Shown here: one piece after another, positions 41,236 to 51,100 of the stretch
Numbering within the stretch: position 1 is the stretch's first letter
Layout of the letters: each line of letters begins with the position of its first letter
Origin: Gordius sp. MW1
Taxonomy: Eukaryota > Nematomorpha > Gordioida > Gordea > Gordiidae
Reading direction: 5' to 3'
Length of the DNA: 64,000 bases
Assembly: GCA_964036665.1 (NCBI GenBank)
Contig: OZ038533.1
Span: 18,534,575-18,598,574, forward strand
Translations under genes and position numbers: made by a program
The notes under the pieces: model-generated
What the model was told of the DNA's origin: nothing
The model's input: only the letters and a program-made list of their open reading frames with translations
The model's database searches: none

Positions 41236-43176
41236 ATGAGCAAAAAGCAGAAAGAAACATTGGAAATTTTTTTTGATCTAAATAATCGCGGACCAGGAAC
41301 TTCAAATATTAGTGAAGGTTCCGATGATGATACAGCGAAAAATGAAACGGAAAAAACCAATAGTCCTAAAACTAAAGGTATAAAATCAAGTAACAATAGA
41401 ATTAGAAAATACTATCGTGATTATATTAAATATGGGTTTGTAAGCATAGAAGTTCGAGGAACTACAAAACCACAATGTGTTATATGTGGTGTAGTTCTCT
41501 CTAATGAATCAATGAAACCTAATAAATTGTGGAGGCATTTAAATCTTAACCATGATAAATATAAAAATAAAAAGGAAGATTTTTTTATAAGAAAAAGAGA
41601 TGAATTAAAAAATCAAAAGACACTCATAAATGTGACAACTACTACCAATAAAAATTTATTAAAAGCTTCATTTATTGCAGCTTTGTACATTGCAAAAGCA
41701 AAAAAACCATTTACTATAGCCGAAGAATTATTAAAACCTGCCATGTTTAATATTTGTAAAGAGCTATTTGAACCCTTTGTGTCAAACAAAATTAAAGAAA
41801 TACCTTTGTCAAATGATGCAATTTATAATAGAACTTTATTAATAGCTAATGATCTTCAGGAACAGTTAACTGGCTATATTAAAAATTCTCCTTGGTTCTC
41901 ATTACAAATAGATGAATCTACAGATGTTTCTAACAGGAGCATTTGCTTAGGATACATTCGATTTATTGATTTTATAAAAATGGATATATCTGAAGAATTT
42001 CTCTTTTGCATAGACTTAGAAACAGATACAACAAGTGAAAATATATTTAACAAAATAGATTCCTTTCTGAATACTAATGGCTTACTCTGGAAAAACTGTG
42101 TTGGAATTTGCACAGATGGTGCTGCCTCTATGACTGGCTGTTATAAGGGCATTACATCAAGAATAAAACGTATTGCACATGCAAACATAACAACTACTCA
42201 TTGTTTTATTCATAGGGAACAATTAGCCTCCAAGGAAATGAGTGAAGAATTGAATGAAGTTTTGATAATTTCAGTAAAGATTATAAATTTCATAAAAGGA
42301 AGTTCACTAAAGTCAAGATTATTTTCAATTTTTTGTGAAGAAGTTGGCGCAGATAATAGTTCTCTTTTATTTCACACAGAAGTGAGATGGCTATCACGAG
42401 GAAAAATCTTAACTCGTTTATTTGAATTGAGACTGGAAGTTGAACTTTTTTTAAATGATAAAAACTCCAGCCTATCAAGCTATTTTGATGACAATAATTG
42501 GGTCGCTAAATTGTCATATCTAGCGGATATTTTTACAATTCTAAATCAGTTGAATATATCTATGCAAGGACCTAAATCTGATATTTTTACTATGCATAAC
42601 AAAATTGAGGCTATGAAAATGAAATTACAAAGATGGATTCAAAGAATAGACTCAAATATATATGAAATGTTTCCATTCTATTCACAACTAATCTCTGATT
42701 CAAAATTTCAATTCGAGAAAGAAAATGTAAATTACTTGATTAAATGTCATATTTTAAAATTAATTGATAAATTTGAAAAATATTTCCCTAATGATGAAGG
42801 TCACATTACAAAACTCTGGATTCAAGATCCATACAACAATTATAAAAATACCAATTTATCATCAGATGATGAAGATTCATTATTAGAATTAATAAATGAT
42901 TGTAATTTAAAATCTTTGTTTAAAACTAAAAGTTTGGCGCAAGTTTGGATACAAATTCGTGCAGAATATCCTCCATTATTTTCAGCAGCAATGCAAAATT
43001 TGCTGCCTTTCGCTAGTACATATTTGTGTGAAAAAGGTTTCTCAACTATGGTGGATATAAAAACTAAAAAACGCAATCGATTGCGACTAGATTCCTGCAT
43101 GAGGATAGCATTACAATCAATTGAACCAAGAATTAACAAATTGGTTGATGATGTTCAGCAGCAGAAATCTCATTAA
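41236..43176 (+). CDS. hAT transposase, 646 aa, intact (ZBED/Charlie-like)
   Basis: A single uninterrupted frame. A BED zinc finger lies at about residues 76-110 (C81, C84, H101, H106). The RNase H-like core has Asp226 (LQIDEST), Asp294 (CTDGAASMTG) and Glu599 (CEKGFSTM), the expected D, D, E triad, with the insertion-domain markers HCFIHREQL (323-330) and TEVRWLSRGK (381-390). The C-terminus has the hAT dimerisation pattern (RNRLRLDSCMRIAL). The protein binds the element's ends and performs cut-and-paste transposition in the nucleus. It resembles the ZBED5/GTF2IRD2/SCAND3 group of host-domesticated hAT proteins, but perfect ends and target duplications show this is still a transposon. There are no introns or stops. 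Confidence 0.97.
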   Translation: MSKKQKETLEIFFDLNNRGPGTSNISEGSDDDTAKNETEKTNSPKTKGIKSSNNRIRKYYRDYIKYGFVSIEVRGTTKPQCVICGVVLSNESMKPNKLWRHLNLNHDKYKNKKEDFFIRKRDELKNQKTLINVTTTTNKNLLKASFIAALYIAKAKKPFTIAEELLKPAMFNICKELFEPFVSNKIKEIPLSNDAIYNRTLLIANDLQEQLTGYIKNSPWFSLQIDESTDVSNRSICLGYIRFIDFIKMDISEEFLFCIDLETDTTSENIFNKIDSFLNTNGLLWKNCVGICTDGAASMTGCYKGITSRIKRIAHANITTTHCFIHREQLASKEMSEELNEVLIISVKIINFIKGSSLKSRLFSIFCEEVGADNSSLLFHTEVRWLSRGKILTRLFELRLEVELFLNDKNSSLSSYFDDNNWVAKLSYLADIFTILNQLNISMQGPKSDIFTMHNKIEAMKMKLQRWIQRIDSNIYEMFPFYSQLISDSKFQFEKENVNYLIKCHILKLIDKFEKYFPNDEGHITKLWIQDPYNNYKNTNLSSDDEDSLLELINDCNLKSLFKTKSLAQVWIQIRAEYPPLFSAAMQNLLPFASTYLCEKGFSTMVDIKTKKRNRLRLDSCMRIALQSIEPRINKLVDDVQQQKSH

Positions 43177-43469
43177 ATATATTTCCGAATGCATATCCTT
43201 TTTATTATAAATGAATTGTTTTTATGTTTAATTATGAAGTTTTTATGTTGATATTATTTCATTATCTATTTAAATTTTAAATAGATAATGAAATAATAAA
43301 GTTGTGTTTTATGTTTATTATTTAATAAAATGAAACAATAATAAAAAATCATATAATAGATAATTTAACAAATATAAATTATTATAAAAAAAATGGGGGG
43401 GTCGCAAAAAAATTATAAAATATTTGGGGGGTCGCATGTATAAAAAGGTTAAGAACCACTGTACTATGG

Positions 43470-43770
43470 AACACAAACATTCCTTTGAGGCATTGGACAT
43501 GACATTGAAAGATAGAAAAAAACAATGACAAACTATTTGGAGGCACTCTGTTACTCCTTTCAGGTGATTTCAGACAAACACTTCCCGTCATTCCACGTTC
43601 AACGGACGTTGATGAGATCAACGCTTGCTTGAAATCATCGTCATTTTGGCGTAATGTTGAAAAGGTAGAACAAAATTAAACATGCGCGTTCATATGCTTA
43701 AAGCTCCATCCGATGAAACATTCTCAAAACAACTTTTAGATTGGTGATGGAAAAGTTGCTTTGTATGAAA
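43470..43770 (+). pseudogene. Helitron helicase fragment, right side of the hAT insertion
   Basis: Frames read HKHSFEALDMTLKDRK, then GGTLLLLSGDFRQT-like (seen as LLSGDFRQTLPVIPRST over two frames), DEINACLKSS, NMRVHMLKAPSDETFSKQLL. This is the continuation of the Walker B region left of the hAT. Multiple frame breaks make it a relic. Confidence 0.83.
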
Positions 43771-43779
43771 ATACAAATC

Positions 43780-44060
43780 TGAACATTTAATAAAAAAAAC
43801 TTAACATTTAATTAAAATAACATACCTGATCAATTATCAAATGGAATATGTTGTAGTGAATAAACTGAATATGAATAGAAATCTGAACATAAAACTTAAC
43901 ATTTAATTAAAATAACACACCTGATCAATTATTAAATGTAATATGTTGTAGTGAATAAAGATGATGAAATAGAAATATGAACATTTAATAAAAAAACTTA
44001 ACATTTAATTAAAATAACATACCTGAATATGTTGTAGTGAGTGCATCTATGTATATACAC
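43780..44060. repeat. Imperfect tandem repeat (about 80-115 bp units)
   Basis: AACTTAACATTTAATTAAAA followed by TAACATACCTGATCAATTAT and ATATGTTGTAGTGA recurs three times with small changes. Confidence 0.7.
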
Positions 44061-44099
44061 AATATGTCTGAGTGCGGAAGAATACATTCACAACACGAT

Positions 44100-44328
44100 A
44101 GATACGCAGTATACGTCATGAGGTGGCGTTTGAGTGACATTTTAGTAAACGTCAAAATGTATAAAACTAAATAACTTGACCGTCTTATGACTTAGAAATT
44201 TGGAATATAGTTTAAAACCTAGGCTCAGACCTACCAATCATTCGCAGAAATTTCCATCTAAATCGGTCCAGTCGTTTCGGAGGAGTTTAATAACAAACAC
44301 CGTTTCACGAGAATTTTATATATATAGA
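44100..44328 (-). mobile_element. Helitron 5' end fragment
   Basis: On the minus strand the element begins TCTATATATATAAAATTCTC after an A, followed by GTGAAACGGTGTTTGTTATT and CTCCTCCGAAACGACTGGAC. This is the characteristic 5' terminus of many animal Helitrons. It faces away from the plus-strand helicase pieces on its left, so it is a separate fragment. Confidence 0.65.
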
Positions 44329-44726
44329 TAATCAAGATATTCACTTACTACGTTTTCATGGAATAATTAAAAGACAGGGTTTTAATAAAATTTGTGGATG
44401 AATTTGTCAAATCACCGCTTTAAAATTTATATGCCTTAAGGCAGTGGTTCTTAACCTTTTTATACATGCGACCCCCCAAATATTTTATAATTTTTTTGCG
44501 ACCCCCCCATTTTTTTTATAATAATTTATATTTGTTAAATTATCTATTATATGATTTTTTATTATTGTTTCATTTTATTAAATAATAAACATAAAACACA
44601 ACTTTATTATTTCATTATCTATTTAAAATTTAAATAGATAATGAAATAATATCAACATAAAAACTTCATAATTAAACATAAAAACAATTCATTTATAATA
44701 AAAAGGATATGCATTCGGAAATATAT

Positions 44727-46667
44727 TTAATGAGATTTCTGCTGCTGAACATCATCAACCAATTTGTTAATTCTTGGTTCAATTGATTGTAATGCTATCC
44801 TCATGCAGGAATCTAGTCGCAATCGATTGCGTTTTTTAGTTTTTATATCCACCATAGTTGAGAAACCTTTTTCACACAAATATGTACTAGCGAAAGGCAG
44901 CAAATTTTGCATTGCTGCTGAAAATAATGGAGGATATTCTGCACGAATTTGTATCCAAACTTGCGCCAAACTTTTAGTTTTAAACAAAGATTTTAAATTA
45001 CAATCATTTATTAATTCTAATAATGAATCTTCATCATCTGATGATAAATTGGTATTTTTATAATTGTTGTATGGATCTTGAATCCAGAGTTTTGTAATGT
45101 GACCTTCATCATTAGGGAAATATTTTTCAAATTTATCAATTAATTTTAAAATATGACATTTAATCAAGTAATTTACATTTTCTTTCTCGAATTGAAATTT
45201 TGAATCAGAGATTAGTTGTGAATAGAATGGAAACATTTCATATATATTTGAGTCTATTCTTTGAATCCATCTTTGTAATTTCATTTTCATAGCCTCAATT
45301 TTGTTATGCATAGTAAAAATATCAGATTTAGGTCCTTGCATAGATATATTCAACTGATTTAGAATTGTAAAAATATCCGCTAGATATGACAATTTAGCGA
45401 CCCAATTATTGTCATCAAAATAGCTTGATAGGCTGGAGTTTTTATCATTTAAAAAAAGTTCAACTTCCAGTCTCAATTCAAATAAACGAGTTAAGATTTT
45501 TCCTCGTGATAGCCATCTCACTTCTGTGTGAAATAAAAGAGAACTATTATCTGCGCCAACTTCTTCACAAAAAATTGAAAATAATCTTGACTTTAGTGAA
45601 CTTCCTTTTATGAAATTTATAATCTTTACTGAAATTATCAAAACTTCATTCAATTCTTCACTCATTTCCTTGGAGGCTAATTGTTCCCTATGAATAAAAC
45701 AATGAGTAGTTGTTATGTTTGCATGTGCAATACGTTTTATTCTTGATGTAATGCCCTTATAACAGCCAGTCATAGAGGCAGCACCATCTGTGCAAATTCC
45801 AACACAGTTTTTCCAGAGTAAGCCATTAGTATTCAGAAAGGAATCTATTTTGTTAAATATATTTTCACTTGTTGTATCTGTTTCTAAGTCTATGCAAAAG
45901 AGAAATTCTTCAGATATATCCATTTTTATAAAATCAATAAATCGAATGTATCCTAAGCAAATGCTCCTGTTAGAAACATCTGTAGATTCATCTATTTGTA
46001 ATGAGAACCAAGGAGAATTTTTAATATAGCCAGTTAACTGTTCCTGAAGATCATTAGCTATTAATAAAGTTCTATTATAAATTGCATCATTTGACAAAGG
46101 TATTTCTTTAATTTTGTTTGACACAAAGGGTTCAAATAGCTCTTTACAAATATTAAACATGGCAGGTTTTAATAATTCTTCGGCTATAGTAAATGGTTTT
46201 TTTGCTTTTGCAATGTACAAAGCTGCAATAAATGAAGCTTTTAATAAATTTTTATTGGTAGTAGTTGTCACATTTATGAGTGTCTTTTGATTTTTTAATT
46301 CATCTCTTTTTCTTATAAAAAAATCTTCCTTTTTATTTTTATATTTATCATGGTTAAGATTTAAATGCCTCCACAATTTATTAGGTTTCATTGATTCATT
46401 AGAGAGAACTACACCACATATAACACATTGTGGTTTTGTAGTTCCTCGAACTTCTATGCTTACAAACCCATATTTAATATAATCACGATAGTATTTTCTA
46501 ATTCTATTGTTACTTGATTTTATACCTTTAGTTTTAGGACTATTGGTTTTTTCCGTTTCATTTTTCGCTGTATCATCATCGGAACCTTCACTAATATTTG
46601 AAGTTCCTGGTCCGCGATTATTTAGATCAAAAAAAATTTCCAATGTTTCTTTCTGCTTTTTGCTCAT
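44727..46667 (-). CDS. hAT transposase, 646 aa, intact, identical to copy 1
   Basis: The same protein as the plus-strand gene at 41236-43176: BED finger (C81, C84, H101, H106), catalytic D226, D294, E599 and the dimerisation tail. Identity of two independent insertions and absence of any stop indicate that the family has moved very recently and may be active. The start ATG follows a short AT-rich leader of about 80 bp from the subterminal palindromic arm. Confidence 0.97.
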   Translation of the reverse strand: MSKKQKETLEIFFDLNNRGPGTSNISEGSDDDTAKNETEKTNSPKTKGIKSSNNRIRKYYRDYIKYGFVSIEVRGTTKPQCVICGVVLSNESMKPNKLWRHLNLNHDKYKNKKEDFFIRKRDELKNQKTLINVTTTTNKNLLKASFIAALYIAKAKKPFTIAEELLKPAMFNICKELFEPFVSNKIKEIPLSNDAIYNRTLLIANDLQEQLTGYIKNSPWFSLQIDESTDVSNRSICLGYIRFIDFIKMDISEEFLFCIDLETDTTSENIFNKIDSFLNTNGLLWKNCVGICTDGAASMTGCYKGITSRIKRIAHANITTTHCFIHREQLASKEMSEELNEVLIISVKIINFIKGSSLKSRLFSIFCEEVGADNSSLLFHTEVRWLSRGKILTRLFELRLEVELFLNDKNSSLSSYFDDNNWVAKLSYLADIFTILNQLNISMQGPKSDIFTMHNKIEAMKMKLQRWIQRIDSNIYEMFPFYSQLISDSKFQFEKENVNYLIKCHILKLIDKFEKYFPNDEGHITKLWIQDPYNNYKNTNLSSDDEDSLLELINDCNLKSLFKTKSLAQVWIQIRAEYPPLFSAAMQNLLPFASTYLCEKGFSTMVDIKTKKRNRLRLDSCMRIALQSIEPRINKLVDDVQQQKSH

Positions 46668-46917
46668 AATATGGAATATAATAACTATTTAAAATGAACA
46701 AACAATATAAGAAATAATGCACTATTTTGCGATCCAAAGTCTGTGGTGAGAAGTTCGCTTTATTTTTAAATTTCAGAAGTTAAATTTGTTGAATTGTAAA
46801 ATTAAATGAAGATAATTATTTTAAAGATTAGAAAATGAATAAATTATGAAACAGCAAAAAAATCTACCATTCAAAAAATTATTTTCATTATAAATAATAA
46901 GTTTCACAACGTATTTT

Positions 46918-47003
46918 AATAGCAGCATGGTGTGAGTGGTTATAGCGACGTCTTGTAAATGTAAACAAACATAATGCAACGAGTTCGAATCCCAAGGTGA
47001 GTA
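46918..47003 (+). other. tRNA-like segment in hAT copy 2
   Basis: AGCAGCATGGTGTGAGTGGT with TATAGCGACGTCTTG (A box), a 27-bp insert (AAATGTAAACAAACATAATG), and GAGTTCGAATCCCAAGG (B box), then GAGTATTTTTTC as a possible pol III terminator. The orientation is opposite to the transposase, outward. Confidence 0.6.
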
Positions 47004-47126
47004 TTTTTTCTAAAGCTTTTCTGAATATTTTTATTTTATTCTAAAAAAATTTGGCGACCCCCCGGCAAACTTCTCGCGACCCCCTTGGGGGTCGCGACCC
47101 CTAGGTTAAGAATCACTGCCTTAAGG

Positions 47127-47425
47127 TCTTTTTAAGCTTAAAAGATTAAATTTTTATTTAATAAGCGTGCGAATCGATTCTATAAAATTTTATAATAATA
47201 ATGCGACTAAAACGAACAAAATATATATATAAAACTTTTCAATAACAAACTACAAAAAATAAATTTTTATATTTAAGCAAAATATAATTTTTATATTGAC
47301 TTATATATAATGTCTACTCAAAATCTTTAATCCAAAAATCACTATAAAATTATATAGAAATATCCATTAGCTCATAATATATGAGTGAAATCCCAAATGT
47401 AATCAAAAGTAGAAGCATTATATAC
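47127..47425. other. AT-rich DNA
   Basis: Nothing recognised. Confidence 0.4.
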
Positions 47426-47567
47426 ATAGGCGTAGAAAAGGGGGGGGGGCAGGGAGGCGTGATTCCAAAAATTTGTTGAAATTAATTAAAATTTAATCAA
47501 ACGGTCATTTTGCCCCTCCCTAAATCATTATTGCCCCCCTCTAATTCCAAAGCTGGCTACGCCCATG
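47426..47567. mobile_element. GGCGTAGCC-family MITE
   Basis: CATAGGCGTAGAAAAGGGGG at the left and AAAGCTGGCTACGCCCATG at the right, with core CATTTTGCCCCTCCCTAAAT. Its left arm is degraded. Confidence 0.72.
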
Positions 47568-48126
47568 AATATATATCATAAATATATATGACAGTTTTTA
47601 TATAATTCACTATAGTGTAAATTCTAAAGCAAAGGCTATATTTCAATTGTTCTTTTTTGTAAATATATTTAATCTTCAATAATATGCTAAATAATCTTTT
47701 AGATCTCAAATATTCGTTTATTAAGCGTTCGATAATCCGTGCCTCTACAGCTGATTGTCACGCTCGATGATTAACAAAATTCCGTAATAAATATTCGTGT
47801 ATAAATCGGAAGATAGTATTCGCGTACAAAATAAAGGGGTTAAAAAGTAAAATTAGCAAATAACATCGTGAAAGAACGAATTCACAAAGAACCTAAAACC
47901 TAAAAATCGTGATTTAATTTAATTTTAAGAAAAAGGTACAAATCAGCTCCAATTAATTGTGTAACAAAGTTATAATAATAATAATACTAAAAAAATATTT
48001 CGATTAATAATGAATGTGCGTGGAAGACTTCAATATAATGTCCTGATTGATGGGTAGAGATGGGTTCATTTTGTTGTTTTTGTTTTGCAAAATAAATGGC
48101 ATAGAATTTCGAGGCTGAGTGAGCTA

Positions 48127-48177
48127 TTACAGTTCTTCGAAATATGCAACTCTCGAACGCATAGTTCCAACTTTAAC
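48127..48177 (-). CDS. NF2: Merlin last exon
   Basis: Sixteen codons reading [16 protein letters not shown], then TAA. It matches human SAKSRVAFFEEL. Acceptor AATTGTAG fits phase 0 of the previous exon exactly. Confidence 0.92.
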   Translation of the reverse strand, partial: VKVGTMRSRVAYFEEL

Positions 48178-51100
48178 CTACAATGTACAATGAAATTTGC
48201 AAAGCCCCAAATATAATTTCAAAATTTAAACAAAATTGTTTTTTCTATTTATTAAAAAATAAAATTTAATTTTTTTTTTAATTAAATTTAATAAATAAAT
48301 ACCCTTTTGAGGGTGGAATATTTTGTTTCGCCACGTTTGAGGGCGTCAGAATGAATTCTGTCCATGTCAGATTCTTTGTCAGCCACCTTGAGAATTTCGA
48401 AATCTTTACGCAAGTGATTCAATTGATCCCGTACCGTTTTGCACTTTTCCATATATTCCGACCTATCAATGAACAAGAGATTTTTAATAATTCTTATAAA
48501 TATACATTATGCAATGTTCTGCATGCAAGTATTTTCCAATTAGTCGAATAAAATATTTACAAACATAAGCTCACGAAATACAATTGAAAAGTGCTATTAC
48601 CTAAACTATTAAAAACTACTTATTAAGGTTTCGCAAAGCTTGAATTAAGCTTTTAACTTCACTTTGTTAGCCGGTTTAAAGAAGTTAAAGGTGATTTTTA
48701 GATGGGCGGGAAGTGAATTAAATGTTTTTTCACACCTATATCGAATATAAATAAAAATAGTTAAAATATCACCTATAATGATTAAGGATTTTATTAGCAT
48801 TATACCTAATTCATGCATCACTACTAATATAGCTATAAACCTCGTGGATGTATTGATTGTATAAACCCCAAATGTTCTCAGTTTTTTGAATGATAAACAA
48901 ACAACTTCGCTAATTCCTGTTATATAAATCTCTTAAACGAAATATAGGCATGGGTGTAGCCAGCATTGCGATTAGAGGAGCGCAATAATGATTTATGGAG
49001 GGGTTAAATGATCATTTTTTGAAATTTTAGCCATAATTTCAATAAATTTTTTGGATTTAGAGGGGGAAGCGGCCCCTCTGCCTCCCCCCTGGCTATGCCC
49101 ATGTATATAGGCCATGGTCTATAATAAATTTATAAATTTCTCAAAAAAAGTGTACTATCAAAAGTGAACATCTGCTAAACTATGACGATAAAAGCTTACT
49201 TCTCCTTTTCTAACTGCCCAGCCAGAATTTCGTATTCCTGATCGGGTCCCTTAAAAGTCAAAACATTAGGTGGATGAGCAGCAGCAGCCTGAGGAGCAAA
49301 ATTATTCATTTCCCCATAGCCCTCATCGGGTTCGCCTTGCCCAGTTAGAAATGACGTTCCGTTCATATGATGTGCTGGTGTGTGTTGAGCTTGAGTCAAT
49401 GCAATTTTGTTCCCGCCCTGTATTGGCATGTAGCCACCGTTAGCAGGTGGTGTAGTAGCATTATTTAACGCACTTTTACTCTAGAGGTTTTTTTAGAGAG
49501 ATGAAGTTAGCTTATTTTGATATATATATCTAACTAAACATAACATTATTAAATACTACAATTATATAATAATAATATTAATATTAAAAAATATTTTATG
49601 AATAATATGTCTTCATCTTCCTGTTTTAGAGGAGGCTAGGAATCCAAAGAAGGATTTAAAATTTAATTTTGCAATTGTTTCAATAAAAATGCGCGGGGGG
49701 TACATTTAGAGGGAGGGGATCGCCTGCCTATTTCTTTGAATAAAGCCAACGCCATTTTTCCATAGGATCCTGAACAGGAGGAAACTATTTAGATAAAAAA
49801 ATACTAGACTCCAAGAGGGCCTTGTATTTTTGCTAGGTAAAGTGTGGGGAAAATGTTGGTGTAATGTAAGTTAGCGTTGTAAAAACGGCTGGGTTTTGTT
49901 TGGTCGATTTTTGGTTTTAGTCGACTAAACATTAACAGATTAATGTTGGTCTATTTATGTTTAGTCGATTATACCATAGGTGGACCAATGAAAACCCAGC
50001 CGTTTTTACAACACTAGTGTAAGGTATACCAATAACTTCTCAGACTTTTTGGGGTAATTATTCGTTAAAAATACGTAAATGAATTTAGAGATTATTGTAA
50101 AAACGAAATGTGTTAAATGCGTTAAGATTCATGGATTGAGATTGTATTGGATTTAATAATCTCTTCCATTGCAAATTTGTAATTAATATATATTGTATTT
50201 TATTTTGATATTTAAATACCATAAGATTAAGGATAATTTTCAATGATTTTTCTCGAAATTTGTTTTTTTTTAATTTAAAAATCGCATAGAATATTAAATT
50301 TTAACGTCGTAAACTTAGCCCGATCTCAGCACAACGTTCACGACTTTTCATAAAAAAACTTGTTTGAAAAAAGTTTTATGGGCATTGATTCCTCATTTTT
50401 ATAAAACATTTTAAACTCCATGATCACTGAAAAATATTTTTATTTGGAGTTATACCAACCAGTAGAGTTGTTAAATTGCTAATTTGCTTCAAACTCCAGA
50501 CGCGAGCACGCACACTTGCTTAATTTGCGCCTTAGCACAATATGTGCTCGTTGTTCGGTGCACTAGGCAGAACAGTAGCATATAAAAATGCTCGAGGGCC
50601 GAGCAGAAACTCGAGCAGATGGTAGCTGGAGTTGAAGCAAGTTAGCAATTTAACAACTCGACCAACCAGCATATAGACGGATCTGAGCCTTAACCTACTC
50701 CTTATTTTATACCGAGTTCGAGTCACCTTGTCAAAATTTAACAAGTACTACAAAAAAGTGAGAAAATTATAAGGGTCAACATTGGAAAATTCTTTATGAT
50801 AGTCGTTTGGCCAAATTATATAATTAGCGAAAATTGGAATTGCTGAAGGATCTGCTTAGCTAACCTGTGGTATATCAACGTTGGCAAATCACCTATCATG
50901 ATTAAGTGGTTTTGAAATGGCATTTTAAATCTCAAGTGCAATACAATACAAAACAAGTCAAAATTAGAATTTAACATAAACTCTCCGTTTCATTTAGTGT
51001 GACCTGCCCAAAAAAACGTTAATATACTGTTATATTCAGGCAAGTCTTATTAAAAAATTCATAAAGGCTTCCGTAATTTAAAGCATTGTTTTGTTTAGAT

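Larger units (their letters stand above)
40785..43461 (+). mobile_element. Full-length hAT transposon, copy 1 (2677 bp), 8-bp target duplication
   Basis: Starts CAGTGATTCTTAACCTAGGG and ends AAGGTTAAGAACCACTG, imperfect 15-bp inverted ends of the CAGTGGTTCTTAACC type. TACTATGG is duplicated at 40777-40784 and 43462-43469. Subterminal GC-rich arms (GGGGTCGCGACCCCC) and a 40-bp palindrome (43257-43296, centred in ATTTAAATTTTAAAT) are present. It carries one intact transposase gene. It appears base-for-base the same as copy 2 wherever I compared them, implying very recent movement. Confidence 0.96.
44442..47118 (-). mobile_element. Full-length hAT transposon, copy 2 (2677 bp), 8-bp target duplication
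   Basis: The inverted counterpart of copy 1, only 980 bp away. It begins CAGTGGTTCTTAACCTTTTT and ends CCTAGGTTAAGAATCACTG on the plus strand. CCTTAAGG is duplicated at 44434-44441 and 47119-47126. Length and terminal sequences equal those of copy 1, and the encoded protein is the same over 646 residues. The different target duplications prove two independent insertions and rule out one duplicated segment. Confidence 0.96.

Noticed and set aside
41874..43139. Antisense frames within the hAT transposase genes
   Set aside because: Shadows of the intact transposase; the same ones occur in both copies because the copies are identical.
50532..50744. A 70-codon minus-strand frame in a merlin intron
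   Set aside because: It spans the fold-back element and has no relation to merlin or any domain I know.
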